Shown one piece after another: positions 32,481-41,218 of a stretch of 64,000 nt of DNA. The stretch comes from Sinimarinibacterium sp. NLF-5-8. Lineage in GTDB: Bacteria; Pseudomonadota; Gammaproteobacteria; Nevskiales; Nevskiaceae. The notes below the pieces were generated by a model. It saw only the letters and a program-made list of their open reading frames with translations. It made no database searches and was not told where the DNA came from. Location of the stretch: positions 186,001-250,000 of the forward strand of contig NZ_CP048030.1 of the NCBI RefSeq assembly GCF_010092425.1, read 5' to 3'. Position 1 is the first letter of the stretch; every line of letters begins with the position of its first letter. Position numbers and translations under genes: made by a program.

Positions 32481-34496
32481 TCAGGACGCCTTGGGCGCAG
32501 CGCGCCGCTGGCGCGACGCCCTGCGCCTGCCCGTCGAGGATTCGGCCGGCAGTGTGCCCTTGCAGTCGGGATAGCGACTGCACGACCAGAAGGCACCGTT
32601 CTTGCCGTTGCGCTGGCGCGTCGCCGCGCCGCACACCGGGCAGGCCAGTCCTTCGGGCAGCTTGATCGACAGGACGGTGCCGCGATACTGCTGAACCAAC
32701 TGTGCGACCCAGGCCGATTGCTTGTCGATGAAAGTGTCCAGCGTCATCTGGCCGGCCTCGATCATGTCCAGTGCCTGTTCCCAGATCGCCGTCGTGCCAG
32801 GATCGGTGATCGCCGCCGGCACCGCGTCGATGAGTGTGAAGGCCGCATCCGACGCGCGGATGGCGCGACCTTTCTTCACCAGATAGCCGCGAGCCAACAG
32901 GCCGTTGATGATGCCGGCGCGCGTGGCCTCGGTGCCGATGCCCGTCGTCTCCTTCAGCTTCTGCTTCAGCCGTGGATCGGTGACCAGCTTGGCGACACCC
33001 TTCATCGCTCTGATCAACTCGCCTTGGGTGTAAGGCTTGGGTGGTAGCGTCTTCAGTGCCTTCAGTTCGACCTGCTGGACACCGCAGCGCGCTCCGGTGT
33101 CCAGCGGCGGCAGGATCTGGCTGCGCTGGGCCGGCTCGTCGTCCGCCGCATCCTGCCCCTTGCCGGGGAGCGCCAGGTGCCAGCCAGGCACGATCACCCG
33201 CTTGCCGACGGCCTGTAACGATTGCCCTGCACAGTCGAGCATCACCAGTGTGCGGTCGAATTCGTGATGCGGCAGGAACTGCGCCAGGTAGTGCGCCCGG
33301 ATCAGCGCGTATACCGCCAGCTCCTTCTCCGACATGGCCGAGAGGTTCGCAGGCTCCAGCGTGGGAATGATGCCGTGGTGCGCCGTTATCTTGCTGTCGT
33401 TCCAGACGCGCGAGCGCTGTGTCCTGTCGAGCCGGTCGATCAACGGGCGCAGGCCGGGATCGGTGGCGAGCAGCGCGTCGAGCACAGTCGGCACTTCGGC
33501 CAGCATGCTCTCGGGCAAGTAGCCGGAGTCACTGCGCGGATAAGTCGTCGCCTTGTGCGTTTCGTACAAGGACTGCGCGATGTCCAGCGTCTCCTGTACG
33601 TCCAGCCCGAGTTGCCGCGAACACACTTCCTGCAAGGTGCCGAGGTCGAACGGCAGCGGCGCGGCTTCGCGCACACGCTCGGTTTCCACCGACAGCACCT
33701 TCGATTCACGACCTGCACGGATGCGGTCGGCTGCCTGCTGCGCCAGTGGCTGCTGCAGGCAGCGACCGGCTGCATCCGTGGTGCCGTCGGGCGGCATCCA
33801 GCTTGCCGCGAAGGACTGACCCGCGTGGGACAGCGTGACGTCGATGGTCCAATACGGTACGGAGACGAAGCGTGCGATCTCGCGGTCGCGGTCCACCACC
33901 AGTTTCAGTGTCGGTGTCTGTACGCGACCGACCGACAGCACGCCCTGATACCCGGACCGCCGACCCAGCACCGTGAACAGACGGCTCAGGTTCATGCCGA
34001 TCAGCCAATCCGCGCGCGAACGGGCCAGTGCGGAAAAATACAGTGGCAGCGTTTCGCCACCCGGCTTGAGTTGAGTCAGCGCCTTGCGGATCGACGCATC
34101 GTTGAGCGCCGACAGCCACAGCCTCTGGATCGGGCCACGGTAGCCGCACAGATCGATGATCTCGCGCGCGATCATTTCGCCTTCGCGGTCGGCGTCGGTG
34201 GCGATCACCAGCTCGCCGGCCTGGGTGACGAACTGCTTCACGATCTTGAACTGCGCGGCGGTCTTGGCCTTGACCTCGATGCGCCAGCGCTCTGGAAGAA
34301 TAGGCAACTGCTCGATGGACCACTGCTTGTACTGCTCGCCGTAGGTTTCCGGCGGTGCCGCCTCGACAAGATGGCCGATGCACCAGGTCACCGTGATACC
34401 CGAACCGCTGTAGCAGCCGTTGCCGCGCTGCCGGGCGCCCAACACCCTGGCGATGTCCTTGCCTTGCGAAGGCTTTTCGCACAGAAACACGCGCAT
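32481..34496 (-). CDS. topB: DNA topoisomerase III of the ICE
   Basis: A 671-residue type IA topoisomerase. The TOPRIM domain starts at residue 1 (MRVFLCEKPSQGKDI) and has ATDADREGE near 98-106. The catalytic Tyr lies in TTYPRSDSG near residue 318. A C-terminal zinc ribbon, CPVCG ... CSRYPDC, is at about 620-650. ICE-borne TopB decatenates or relaxes replication intermediates of the circular form and is often encoded near ssb, as here. The usual gene order topB-ssb is broken by the two-gene insertion at 34.6-36.5 kb. Confidence 0.94.
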   Translation of the reverse strand: MRVFLCEKPSQGKDIARVLGARQRGNGCYSGSGITVTWCIGHLVEAAPPETYGEQYKQWSIEQLPILPERWRIEVKAKTAAQFKIVKQFVTQAGELVIATDADREGEMIAREIIDLCGYRGPIQRLWLSALNDASIRKALTQLKPGGETLPLYFSALARSRADWLIGMNLSRLFTVLGRRSGYQGVLSVGRVQTPTLKLVVDRDREIARFVSVPYWTIDVTLSHAGQSFAASWMPPDGTTDAAGRCLQQPLAQQAADRIRAGRESKVLSVETERVREAAPLPFDLGTLQEVCSRQLGLDVQETLDIAQSLYETHKATTYPRSDSGYLPESMLAEVPTVLDALLATDPGLRPLIDRLDRTQRSRVWNDSKITAHHGIIPTLEPANLSAMSEKELAVYALIRAHYLAQFLPHHEFDRTLVMLDCAGQSLQAVGKRVIVPGWHLALPGKGQDAADDEPAQRSQILPPLDTGARCGVQQVELKALKTLPPKPYTQGELIRAMKGVAKLVTDPRLKQKLKETTGIGTEATRAGIINGLLARGYLVKKGRAIRASDAAFTLIDAVPAAITDPGTTAIWEQALDMIEAGQMTLDTFIDKQSAWVAQLVQQYRGTVLSIKLPEGLACPVCGAATRQRNGKNGAFWSCSRYPDCKGTLPAESSTGRRRASRQRRAAPKAS

Positions 34497-34632
34497 GAAG
34501 CCTCCTGAGTGTGCGTGACGGTCATCGAATGATCGTCAGCATCCCAGAGGGCAATGAATGCGGCAGCTAACAACGCGACAGCGGCAGACACCAACTTGTG
34601 CGGGTTCAGATGCGGTGTTTGGCTTTGCAGGT

Positions 34633-35658
34633 CTATGGGACAGGGCGCAGACCCTGCTGATCAGCGTGAATCCAGCAACTGGGACTCTCGCTGTCGAAAA
34701 ACTCCACCTCAACGTGCCACCCCAAGGTATCGCGGATCGTCTGGAAGACCCTGTTGCAATAGGCCTGATCCCCTCGGAACACCGACACCGCCACACGATT
34801 GATCCCTGTTCCACTCATCCGTTGCAAGAGATGGAGATCTTGTTCGGAGAATCCCCAGCCGTAAACAACGAGAGTGTTCCGCGGTGACTTCAGAACTTCT
34901 CTGTAGACCGTGGAGAGGTAGTAGCTGTTCTGGATGGACGTGACTTTCTGCTGCCACGTTCCTTCGCTCACGAACAACGGAACAACGCTTTCACTCTGCC
35001 AGAGCTGAAGTATCGCTTCGAGAAGACCAGCGTCCCTGTTGTGTATCTTCAGTTCTTGCTCGACCAAATTCCTGCACAGCACAAGACTGCCATGGGCATG
35101 GAACACCAGCGTGATCGAGCGCTCCCTGCCGATCGGCTGCCTGAACCGCTGCCAGTCGTCGGAGAAGACGCCGCCTCCTATGAAGCAATCCTTGAACGCA
35201 TGCTGATCCTCGATCTCCAGGCCATAGGTCATGACCCAGTACACCACCAAGTCATAGTTGAGTGAGATGACAGTGCTGAAGCGTTTCAGGAATTGATAGA
35301 TGCTCGGCAGGTGCGCGCTGACCTGATCGTATTCCGGGTGAATGTTGCGGACTGTCTGAATGAGGCAGTCTCTGAGACTCACGTAGGCGGCATGGGTTCG
35401 GTGGTCCGGGATTTGCAACGACCGATTGACGTTCGACGCCTGCCATACGATCCGAAGAACCAACTCGAAATCGTTGGTCTGAAAGAACTGGAACAGTCGT
35501 TGGGCGTCGTCGGGAAGGAAGCGCTGTTCAACGGCATGCCTGAGCAGTGATCCGTAGGAGAAGCTCGGGTTGACGGCAATGCTGGCGCCGTTGCCGAGCA
35601 GGATCGTGCATCCGTAGCTTCTGGAGATTTCTTCCCAAGGTCTGATTTCAAACGGCAT
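34633..35658 (-). CDS. SIR2-like fold protein (DUF4917-like), possible defence effector
   Basis: A 341-residue protein with motifs that resemble the SIR2/NADase fold: GNGASIAV at 22-29 (nucleotide-loop-like GxGxS), ISLNYDLVVYW near 130-140, FHAHGSLVL near 186-194 and YGWGFSEQDLHLL near 272-284. I match it to DUF4917, a SIR2-related family, from memory. SIR2-like proteins deplete NAD in several anti-phage systems; whether this one does is inferred. It lies 33 bases after an Abi-like gene and has a GGGAAA ribosome site. The pair is visibly less GC-rich than topB and ssb on each side. Confidence 0.68.
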   Translation of the reverse strand: MPFEIRPWEEISRSYGCTILLGNGASIAVNPSFSYGSLLRHAVEQRFLPDDAQRLFQFFQTNDFELVLRIVWQASNVNRSLQIPDHRTHAAYVSLRDCLIQTVRNIHPEYDQVSAHLPSIYQFLKRFSTVISLNYDLVVYWVMTYGLEIEDQHAFKDCFIGGGVFSDDWQRFRQPIGRERSITLVFHAHGSLVLCRNLVEQELKIHNRDAGLLEAILQLWQSESVVPLFVSEGTWQQKVTSIQNSYYLSTVYREVLKSPRNTLVVYGWGFSEQDLHLLQRMSGTGINRVAVSVFRGDQAYCNRVFQTIRDTLGWHVEVEFFDSESPSCWIHADQQGLRPVP

Positions 35659-35691
35659 CTCGTTTTCCCTTGCGCATCGAAGTCAGTGAGT

Positions 35692-36474
35692 TCAAGGCCG
35701 GTGGCTTCGCGCGAGATGGTTCTTGAGCAGGAACCAGCACATATTGAGCGCGAAGGAGCGACCAAGCCGCGTCATCTGGTCTTCCGGGATGCCAACCGGG
35801 CGATGGGCGCCAGGGCTCAGAAAACCGAACACGCCAGCCAGCCCCTTTTCCTCCTCGACCGTGATCTCGCCGCTGCTGCGCAGGAACGAAAGTACGTCGC
35901 CCCATTTTGACGGGTTGTAGGTGGTGGGACTCTGCTGCAGCGAAGCGACATGGGCGGCCACGTCAACGGCCAGGGTTTCCAGCGCCACTCGGGCGTTGAC
36001 GAGCGATGCGTTGTAGTCGGGCGGCGTCGCCCGGAATGCCTCGGCCGAGTCGTTGATCTTGACGATGATGTCCTGCGCGCGGGGGGCGCCGGAGTTCTGC
36101 AATGCCGTAACCAGGTCATCTTCCAAGGGCGCGGCATCGGCAATCGACGGATCGGTCTGGACCAGTTTCTTTTCCTGGATGATGTAGCCGTCCAGCAGCA
36201 GGCACTGCGCCAGGTCGTGCATGCGCTCGTCAAACCGATACTTCGGATTGACTCTGGCCCGAAGATCGCCTGTGGTTGCAACCACCTCGGACAGCGCCAG
36301 CATGAGCGTGCGGTCATCAAGTCCGCGCAGTGTGTTTAGTAGGTCGTACAGCAGTTGCCCCCTCGATAGCGACAGCTGCTGAACGCCGTACTTGCCCAAT
36401 ATCACGGCACACACGGCGGGCTCCTGCAGTTCAAGGAATTGAGCAAGTGAATAACGAGTCCTGACTCCGATCAT
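35692..36474 (-). CDS. Abortive-infection-like protein (Abi C-terminal domain type)
   Basis: A 260-residue protein. The last 90 residues (VNARVALETLAVDVAAHV ... GVFGFLSPGAHRP) resemble the abortive-infection C-terminal domain (PF14355-type) with its conserved SPGAHRP-like turn. The N-terminal 150 residues are a helical domain that I cannot name. It is the first gene of a two-gene cassette with the SIR2-like gene, in the gap between ssb and topB. A sensor role with the SIR2-like protein as effector is a reasonable guess but untested. Start ATG 36474 has only a weak ribosome site. Confidence 0.62.
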   Translation of the reverse strand: MIGVRTRYSLAQFLELQEPAVCAVILGKYGVQQLSLSRGQLLYDLLNTLRGLDDRTLMLALSEVVATTGDLRARVNPKYRFDERMHDLAQCLLLDGYIIQEKKLVQTDPSIADAAPLEDDLVTALQNSGAPRAQDIIVKINDSAEAFRATPPDYNASLVNARVALETLAVDVAAHVASLQQSPTTYNPSKWGDVLSFLRSSGEITVEEEKGLAGVFGFLSPGAHRPVGIPEDQMTRLGRSFALNMCWFLLKNHLARSHRP

Positions 36475-36631
36475 GCTGCTTATCTCGTTCTAGGAAGATG
36501 GCTTAGGGGCAAGCCATTTCACAGATTGGAAAAACAACAAGTTATAGATCGAAGTAGTGCTCAAGTCCATGACTGGCGCACGGTGAGCGGCTGACGGCTG
36601 GTCCAGCCGCTCACACGATCCTGCGCAGCGG

Positions 36632-37030
36632 CTACTCGTCGTGGGGTTGCTCCATGGCCTGTCCCTTGACACCCAGCGTTACATCCTCGACGCGATACGG
36701 CAGGATGCCAACCCGGCGCGCTTCGATCTTGAAGGTCACGCGCTCGTTCTCGTCGGCGTCTTCCCACTCGTCGCGCACAGTGCGGCCTTCGACCAGCACC
36801 CGCATGCCCTTCTGGTACAGCGTGCTCCAGTGTTCGGCGTCGCGGTGCCACAGTTCCACCGGCGCCCAGAACCCTCCACGGTCCTCGAAAGTGCCATCCT
36901 TCATCGGCACCGGGTTGTCGAAGTAGACGTTCAGGCGCAGCAGCCGGCGCGGCTCGTCGTTGCCGTTGGCAAACTCGCGATAGTCTGGCGCAGAGCCGAT
37001 GTTGCCCTCGCCGAAGAAATGCGTGCTCAT
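36632..37030 (-). CDS. ssb: ICE single-stranded DNA-binding protein
   Basis: A 132-residue OB-fold protein. ATG 37030 overlaps the DUF3158 stop (ATGA), and the sequence reads MSTHFFGEGNIGSAPDYREF, typical of ICE-encoded SSBs. Aromatic residues suited to ssDNA stacking are spread through residues 35-75. The short C-terminus ends QPHDE, not the usual DDDIPF tip of chromosomal SSB. It probably coats the transferred strand and assists ICE replication with TopB. Confidence 0.88.
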   Translation of the reverse strand: MSTHFFGEGNIGSAPDYREFANGNDEPRRLLRLNVYFDNPVPMKDGTFEDRGGFWAPVELWHRDAEHWSTLYQKGMRVLVEGRTVRDEWEDADENERVTFKIEARRVGILPYRVEDVTLGVKGQAMEQPHDE

Positions 37031-37578
37031 GGTGACTCCTTGGAAGTGGTGGGGTTGATCGAGGCGGCGTGCCCCTGGATACGCCGCAGGTAAGCCGCTT
37101 CGGCCTGGGCCATCTTTCCGGCGCAGTCCAGAGTTTGGCGGGCGATGCTGTGCGTGAGGCTGATCTGCATGTTCAGTGCGATGCGCTGTAGCTCCATCGC
37201 GTAGAGGTCGTCGATCAGTGACGCCGGCGTCGCGGGATCGGCCAGCAGCGCCTCCCACAAGGCGACGCCCATGCTGGAACGGTCGAGATTGCGCCAGCGC
37301 AGAAAGGTCGTGCCTGAGCCAGTGGTCTGCTGGGCCAGTTGCACACCGAGCAGGCTGAAGGGATAGCCGCGTGCCTGGGGCAGCACCCGTCGCTGCGCCA
37401 GCACGATCAGGTCGTCGCGCAGCGCCGCACACTGGTTGGCCCAGGACTCCAAACGTCCCTTACCCTTAAAAGGTTGTAAAAGGCCCTTTAGGTAGGCTGC
37501 GTGTTCCAGTCGCTGGAAGTCCGCCTGTTCCAGCGGCGTGAAGCGTGTCGGTGTGTCGGTGAGAGTGGATTCCGTCAT
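37027..37578 (-). CDS. DUF3158 family ICE protein
   Basis: A 183-residue soluble protein, largely helical, with no enzymatic motif. It lies between the PFL_4669-like gene and ssb, with ATGA overlaps on both sides (37575-37578 and 37027-37030), which is the conserved DUF3158 slot of PFGI-1-type ICEs. Function unknown; tight coupling with ssb suggests a role in ICE DNA replication or processing. Confidence 0.82.
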   Translation of the reverse strand: MTESTLTDTPTRFTPLEQADFQRLEHAAYLKGLLQPFKGKGRLESWANQCAALRDDLIVLAQRRVLPQARGYPFSLLGVQLAQQTTGSGTTFLRWRNLDRSSMGVALWEALLADPATPASLIDDLYAMELQRIALNMQISLTHSIARQTLDCAGKMAQAEAAYLRRIQGHAASINPTTSKESP

Positions 37579-38360
37579 GCTGGCTCATCCTCATCGGATG
37601 TGGCGTCGTCGTTCGCGCCGTCTCCCGTGGCCGCGTCGGCTGGCGCAGCGCTTGGGGTATCCGTCCTTTCCTGCCTGCCATCCTGCGATGACCGGCGGTT
37701 GATCGGCGGCGCGAAGCGCGAGCGGCGCGTGCCTTCGAGCACGTCGGTCGGCAGCTCGCCGAACTTCTCCAGTGCCGCACGCGCCGCTGCGTTCTTCGCC
37801 GCGAAGTCGTCGCGCGTGGTGCCGGAATAGCGGTACTGCTGGGCCAGGGAGAACAGGCTGCGCAGCACATGCGCCCCGTCGTTGAGCCAGCGTTCCAGGG
37901 TGCTGCGATCGATCAACGCCGTGTGATGCGCCAGGATCAGGCGCCGGGCCAGGTCGTCGTAGTCGGCCAGCAGGTAGACTGCCATGAACCCCAACTGCGA
38001 ATTGACAAACAGGGGCAGCTTGACCGGCTGCACGTTGAGGTTCTCGCCCAGGCTGAGAGCGGGCGGTACGTCGGCCAGGGCCTGGTCAACCTGTTCGCGC
38101 AGCGTTTGCAGGCGCGTCTTGGTGTCGGCGATCTTTTCCTCAATGCGCAGCATCCACCAGTCCGAGTAGGGATCGTCCTGCTCGGCGCCACGCTTGAGCT
38201 TGTTCATGATGGAAATGAAGCCGTTCAGGCCGATAATGCCGGGCCGGCCTTCGGCGGGCGCGCGACCGTGCCAGATGCGTGAGGCGTGATGCGTGTGCAG
38301 CGTCAGCGCCATCGCGCTGCGCAGCGACCCGAGATTCAGTTGCAGGGGTTCGTTGGCCAT
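37575..38360 (-). CDS. PFL_4669/TIGR03761-like ICE protein
   Basis: A 261-residue protein. I chose ATG 38360 (MANEPLQLNLGSLRSAM) over a start 69 bases upstream because the family begins with this short conserved leader. The core is helical (residues 50-200), and the C-terminal 50 residues are low-complexity and acidic. It is coupled to DUF3158 and ssb. Function unknown, but it belongs to the conserved ICE replication block. Confidence 0.84.
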   Translation of the reverse strand: MANEPLQLNLGSLRSAMALTLHTHHASRIWHGRAPAEGRPGIIGLNGFISIMNKLKRGAEQDDPYSDWWMLRIEEKIADTKTRLQTLREQVDQALADVPPALSLGENLNVQPVKLPLFVNSQLGFMAVYLLADYDDLARRLILAHHTALIDRSTLERWLNDGAHVLRSLFSLAQQYRYSGTTRDDFAAKNAAARAALEKFGELPTDVLEGTRRSRFAPPINRRSSQDGRQERTDTPSAAPADAATGDGANDDATSDEDEPA

Positions 38361-38695
38361 AGGGACGACTCGCTGTTGAATGGACGAGTCGCCAGCATCT
38401 ACAAGCACCGGAAGGCTGTCAGTGAACAAAGGGTATCGGGATGGCGCCGCATTGAGAGGATCGAATCACCAGATGCCGATCGTGTGATAGCGGGTCTGGA
38501 TGTGCGCGGAGCTGCCTGTCTGCGATAATTTCAATGGGCGGAGCACAAGACCATGATGGCGCTTATTGGACCTATACCACTGGTATAAATGGTCGCTCGA
38601 ACAAAACGATAAGCGATACGCCGCGTTTGACGGCCTATCAAACGTGTCTCGAAGTCTTCGATCAGGTCGGCGACTTCGCGACCGAAGGAGGGGCA
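38361..38695. promoter_or_regulatory. Divergent intergenic region with a perfect palindrome
   Basis: This gap separates the minus-strand PFL_4669-like gene from the plus-strand DUF5677-like gene. It contains TATACCA-C-TGGTATA at 38573-38587, a perfect dyad of the type bound by GntR-family regulators. No gene is seen. Confidence 0.45.
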
Positions 38696-39436
38696 ATGAG
38701 CGATTCTTTCGACACGCATGGCTACCTGTCTGAGGAGTCCGAACAGTTCCGGGTCGAGCAGTGGGAAAGGACACCGAACGAGTTCACACAGGTCAGGCAG
38801 GCGGTGGCAACAGCCCTGAAGCAGTTGAAATCCATCGCTCCGGGGCATGCGGAACCTGGGGTACTTGCGGCGCTTGGCTTCTGGTTGCGGTGCTTGGAGG
38901 CCTGCCAAGGCGTGGTCTTGCTGGCCGAACGCGGGATGGCGTCTTCCGCACTGGCTTTGCTGAGAACCGCCTACGAATGCCTGTTCTATGCTTGTGCGCT
39001 TTGGCGAAAACCTGAACTGGCAGACAGACTGGAAGCCGCACATCACTGCGAGCGGACTAAGCAGGCCCGCGCGATGCTTGACGCGGGGCGCGATCGAATC
39101 GATCCGGAAAGGCTTGCGGAGCTTGAGGCGATAACCGCCGAAATCTACCCTCACGCTTTGTTCTCCGCTTGGGACGCGGCATCTGTGGCTGATCTGCGGT
39201 TCGAGTACGAGTCGGCGTACAGGGGGCTTGGGCTGATTGGCGCCCATGCGACGCTGCGTAGCCTGGACGCCTACTACACGGAGCAGGCAGACGGGTCGTT
39301 CGATTTGACTGCCAAGCCGGAGCCTGAGCGGGTGGCGTGGATTCTCGGTCTCGTCACCACCTGCATCCGGTGCGGCATGCACCGACTGCGTGAGGTAGAT
39401 TTTAGCCAGGCGGGGATCAGTGACCGCCCGTCTTAA
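38696..39436 (+). CDS. DUF5677-like protein, cargo gene on the opposite strand
   Basis: A 246-residue protein starting at ATG 38696, which has an excellent AGGAGG site five bases upstream; a longer frame from 38534 lacks one. It is mostly helical, with ALALLRTAYECLFYACAL near 90-107, typical of DUF5677 proteins (assignment from memory). It is the only plus-strand gene in the 30-44 kb ICE block and ends tail-to-tail with the STY4528-type gene: the two stop codons overlap or abut at 39433-39436. Probably a later cargo insertion. Function unknown; some relatives lie near defence genes. Confidence 0.68.
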   Translation: MSDSFDTHGYLSEESEQFRVEQWERTPNEFTQVRQAVATALKQLKSIAPGHAEPGVLAALGFWLRCLEACQGVVLLAERGMASSALALLRTAYECLFYACALWRKPELADRLEAAHHCERTKQARAMLDAGRDRIDPERLAELEAITAEIYPHALFSAWDAASVADLRFEYESAYRGLGLIGAHATLRSLDAYYTEQADGSFDLTAKPEPERVAWILGLVTTCIRCGMHRLREVDFSQAGISDRPS

Positions 39437-40638
39437 AGATTCTTCAACAGATCGTGCAGGCGAGTCAGATGCTGCTGCGCGGCTTCGTGATCGATCGCTG
39501 GCGGAGACCAGTCGCGCTCGGGCGCGCGCAGCGATTCCAGAGACGACGGTGAAATAGCGGCCGGTGCATGCTCCGGCTGACCGGCCCAGGCATGGAACTC
39601 GCCCTTGATCGCTTTCTGGATGACCCCGAAGAGATAACCGGCGGGATTGCGGATGCCGCCGGCCTGGCAGCGGGCCGCCCATTCGTCGAGCACCGCCTGT
39701 TGCAGCGTGTCGTCCACCCGCTGAAGTGCGACCAGTGCGCCGGACTGCTGTTCCTCCTTCAAGGCGAGAAAGCGATGAGGCAGACGAAGGTTTTCTCGCG
39801 CGCGCGGTACTGTACGTATTTTATTATTTTTAATACTTTCTTTACGTACTGTACGGTCCTGCTTCGGATTCCGAAGAATGCCGTCTGACGGGGCTTTGCG
39901 ACCTGCTTCGGATTCCGAAGACTGCTGTTCTCCGTGCCGAAGAAGGGCTTCCGGGCCTTCTTCGGTTTCGTGAATCGTCTCGTCCTGTGGATAACTTTCG
40001 AGAGCGTTCCACCCCTGGCTTGCCAGGCGGTGTGCCAGCACCTGGAGGCGCGTGGGCAGGGCGCGGCCGTTGAGCAGTGGGTCTTCGGCGACTTCCTGGA
40101 GTGTATGGACGCCGACGTGCTGCACCGCCTTGCTCGCATGCGTCAGCGCTTGGCTTACCAGGTCCAGGTAGTCGGGATCGAGCTGCATGGCCTCGAAGGG
40201 CGTCAGCGGCTCATCGTGCAGCACGTACAGGTTGCCCTGGATGCGCCCGGTGCGCGGATCGCGCCGACGCCGCACCAGACTGAGCCAGCGCGTCAGGCGC
40301 AGCAGCGTGAGCGCGCGCGCCACCGTCTCGTGGGAGGCCTTCGGCGCGCACGGCGTCGAGGCAAGGTAGGGGCGGAGTTGTTCGTAGGTGGGAAAGGCGG
40401 TGATGCCGTCGTCGTCGAGCAGCAGCCGGAACACCTGCCAGGCGTTGCGTTCCAGTGGCGTGAGGCGATGATCGAAGAACAGCGCGCGCGGTACGCTCTC
40501 ATGGCGGTTGCCGCTGAACAGGAATCCATCGCTGGCCGTCGGCCCGGCCTGTCGGGGCGGCAAGCGTTGAGCGGCCTCATCCAGCAGGGCGGAGAGCGAG
40601 ACCGGACCGCCTCCCCGATGAGGCTTGTCGATCTCCAT
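39433..40638 (-). CDS. STY4528-family pathogenicity-island replication protein
   Basis: A 401-residue protein. An N-terminal helical domain (about 1-110) is followed by a winged-helix-like region with YEQLRPYLASTP (about 95-106), where helix-turn-helix replication initiators bind DNA. The C-terminal part (about 290-400) is helical and resembles DnaT/primosome-type sequence. It lies between the PFL_4669 and DUF2857 slots, matching the replication protein of STY4528-type islands. Its 3' end meets the inverted DUF5677-like gene. Confidence 0.82.
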   Translation of the reverse strand: MEIDKPHRGGGPVSLSALLDEAAQRLPPRQAGPTASDGFLFSGNRHESVPRALFFDHRLTPLERNAWQVFRLLLDDDGITAFPTYEQLRPYLASTPCAPKASHETVARALTLLRLTRWLSLVRRRRDPRTGRIQGNLYVLHDEPLTPFEAMQLDPDYLDLVSQALTHASKAVQHVGVHTLQEVAEDPLLNGRALPTRLQVLAHRLASQGWNALESYPQDETIHETEEGPEALLRHGEQQSSESEAGRKAPSDGILRNPKQDRTVRKESIKNNKIRTVPRARENLRLPHRFLALKEEQQSGALVALQRVDDTLQQAVLDEWAARCQAGGIRNPAGYLFGVIQKAIKGEFHAWAGQPEHAPAAISPSSLESLRAPERDWSPPAIDHEAAQQHLTRLHDLLKNL

Positions 40639-40641
40639 GGC

Positions 40642-41202
40642 CTACACCAATCCTTGGTCGATCCAGCCGCGAATCGTCGCCCAGATGACGGAGGCCGGCA
40701 GGGCGAGTTCTTCGGCAAGATCGAGGGTGAGATGGAGCATCGCCATGTCGTCGTCCAGCGCGATGCCGCGTTGCTCGACGGCGGGCTTCCAGCGCCCCCA
40801 CAAGCCGGTGTCCTGTTCCTCGCTCAATACCGGATGGCGGCCCTTGCGTTTGGGCAGGCCGAGAACGTCCCGGCGCAATGCCACTTCCTGATGGGTCAGG
40901 CCGTAGAACTTGCTGACCATCGCTGTGCTCGCGCCCAGGCGGAGCATGCGATCGACGGTGGCAATCTCCTTCTCGACGTCTTCCACCTGGTGCAACAGGC
41001 GTTGCAGCACCTCGCGGTTCACCTTGACCGAGCACCAGGACACCGTGGCGTTGACCAGCATGCTGACCAGCTCCGGGTGTTTGAGTGCGTCCAGCTCCCG
41101 GTCGCCGAAACCCATGGCCTTGCAGCGGCGCAACTGGCCGTTGCGCAGATCGTGCAGCGCCTGGGCGATCACGGCTTGGTTGAGTGGATGTGGTGCCGAC
41201 AT
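40642..41202 (-). CDS. DUF2857 family ICE protein
   Basis: A 186-residue protein, helical throughout, with a probable helix-turn-helix near residues 90-115 (GASTAMVSKFYGLTHQEVALRRDVLGLP). This fits the DUF2857 family, found only in ICEs and islands of this class, always beside parB. It is probably a DNA-binding accessory protein. It lies three bases upstream of the STY4528-type gene. Confidence 0.83.
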   Translation of the reverse strand: MSAPHPLNQAVIAQALHDLRNGQLRRCKAMGFGDRELDALKHPELVSMLVNATVSWCSVKVNREVLQRLLHQVEDVEKEIATVDRMLRLGASTAMVSKFYGLTHQEVALRRDVLGLPKRKGRHPVLSEEQDTGLWGRWKPAVEQRGIALDDDMAMLHLTLDLAEELALPASVIWATIRGWIDQGLV

Positions 41203-41218
41203 CGCGTCTCCCCCGGCC

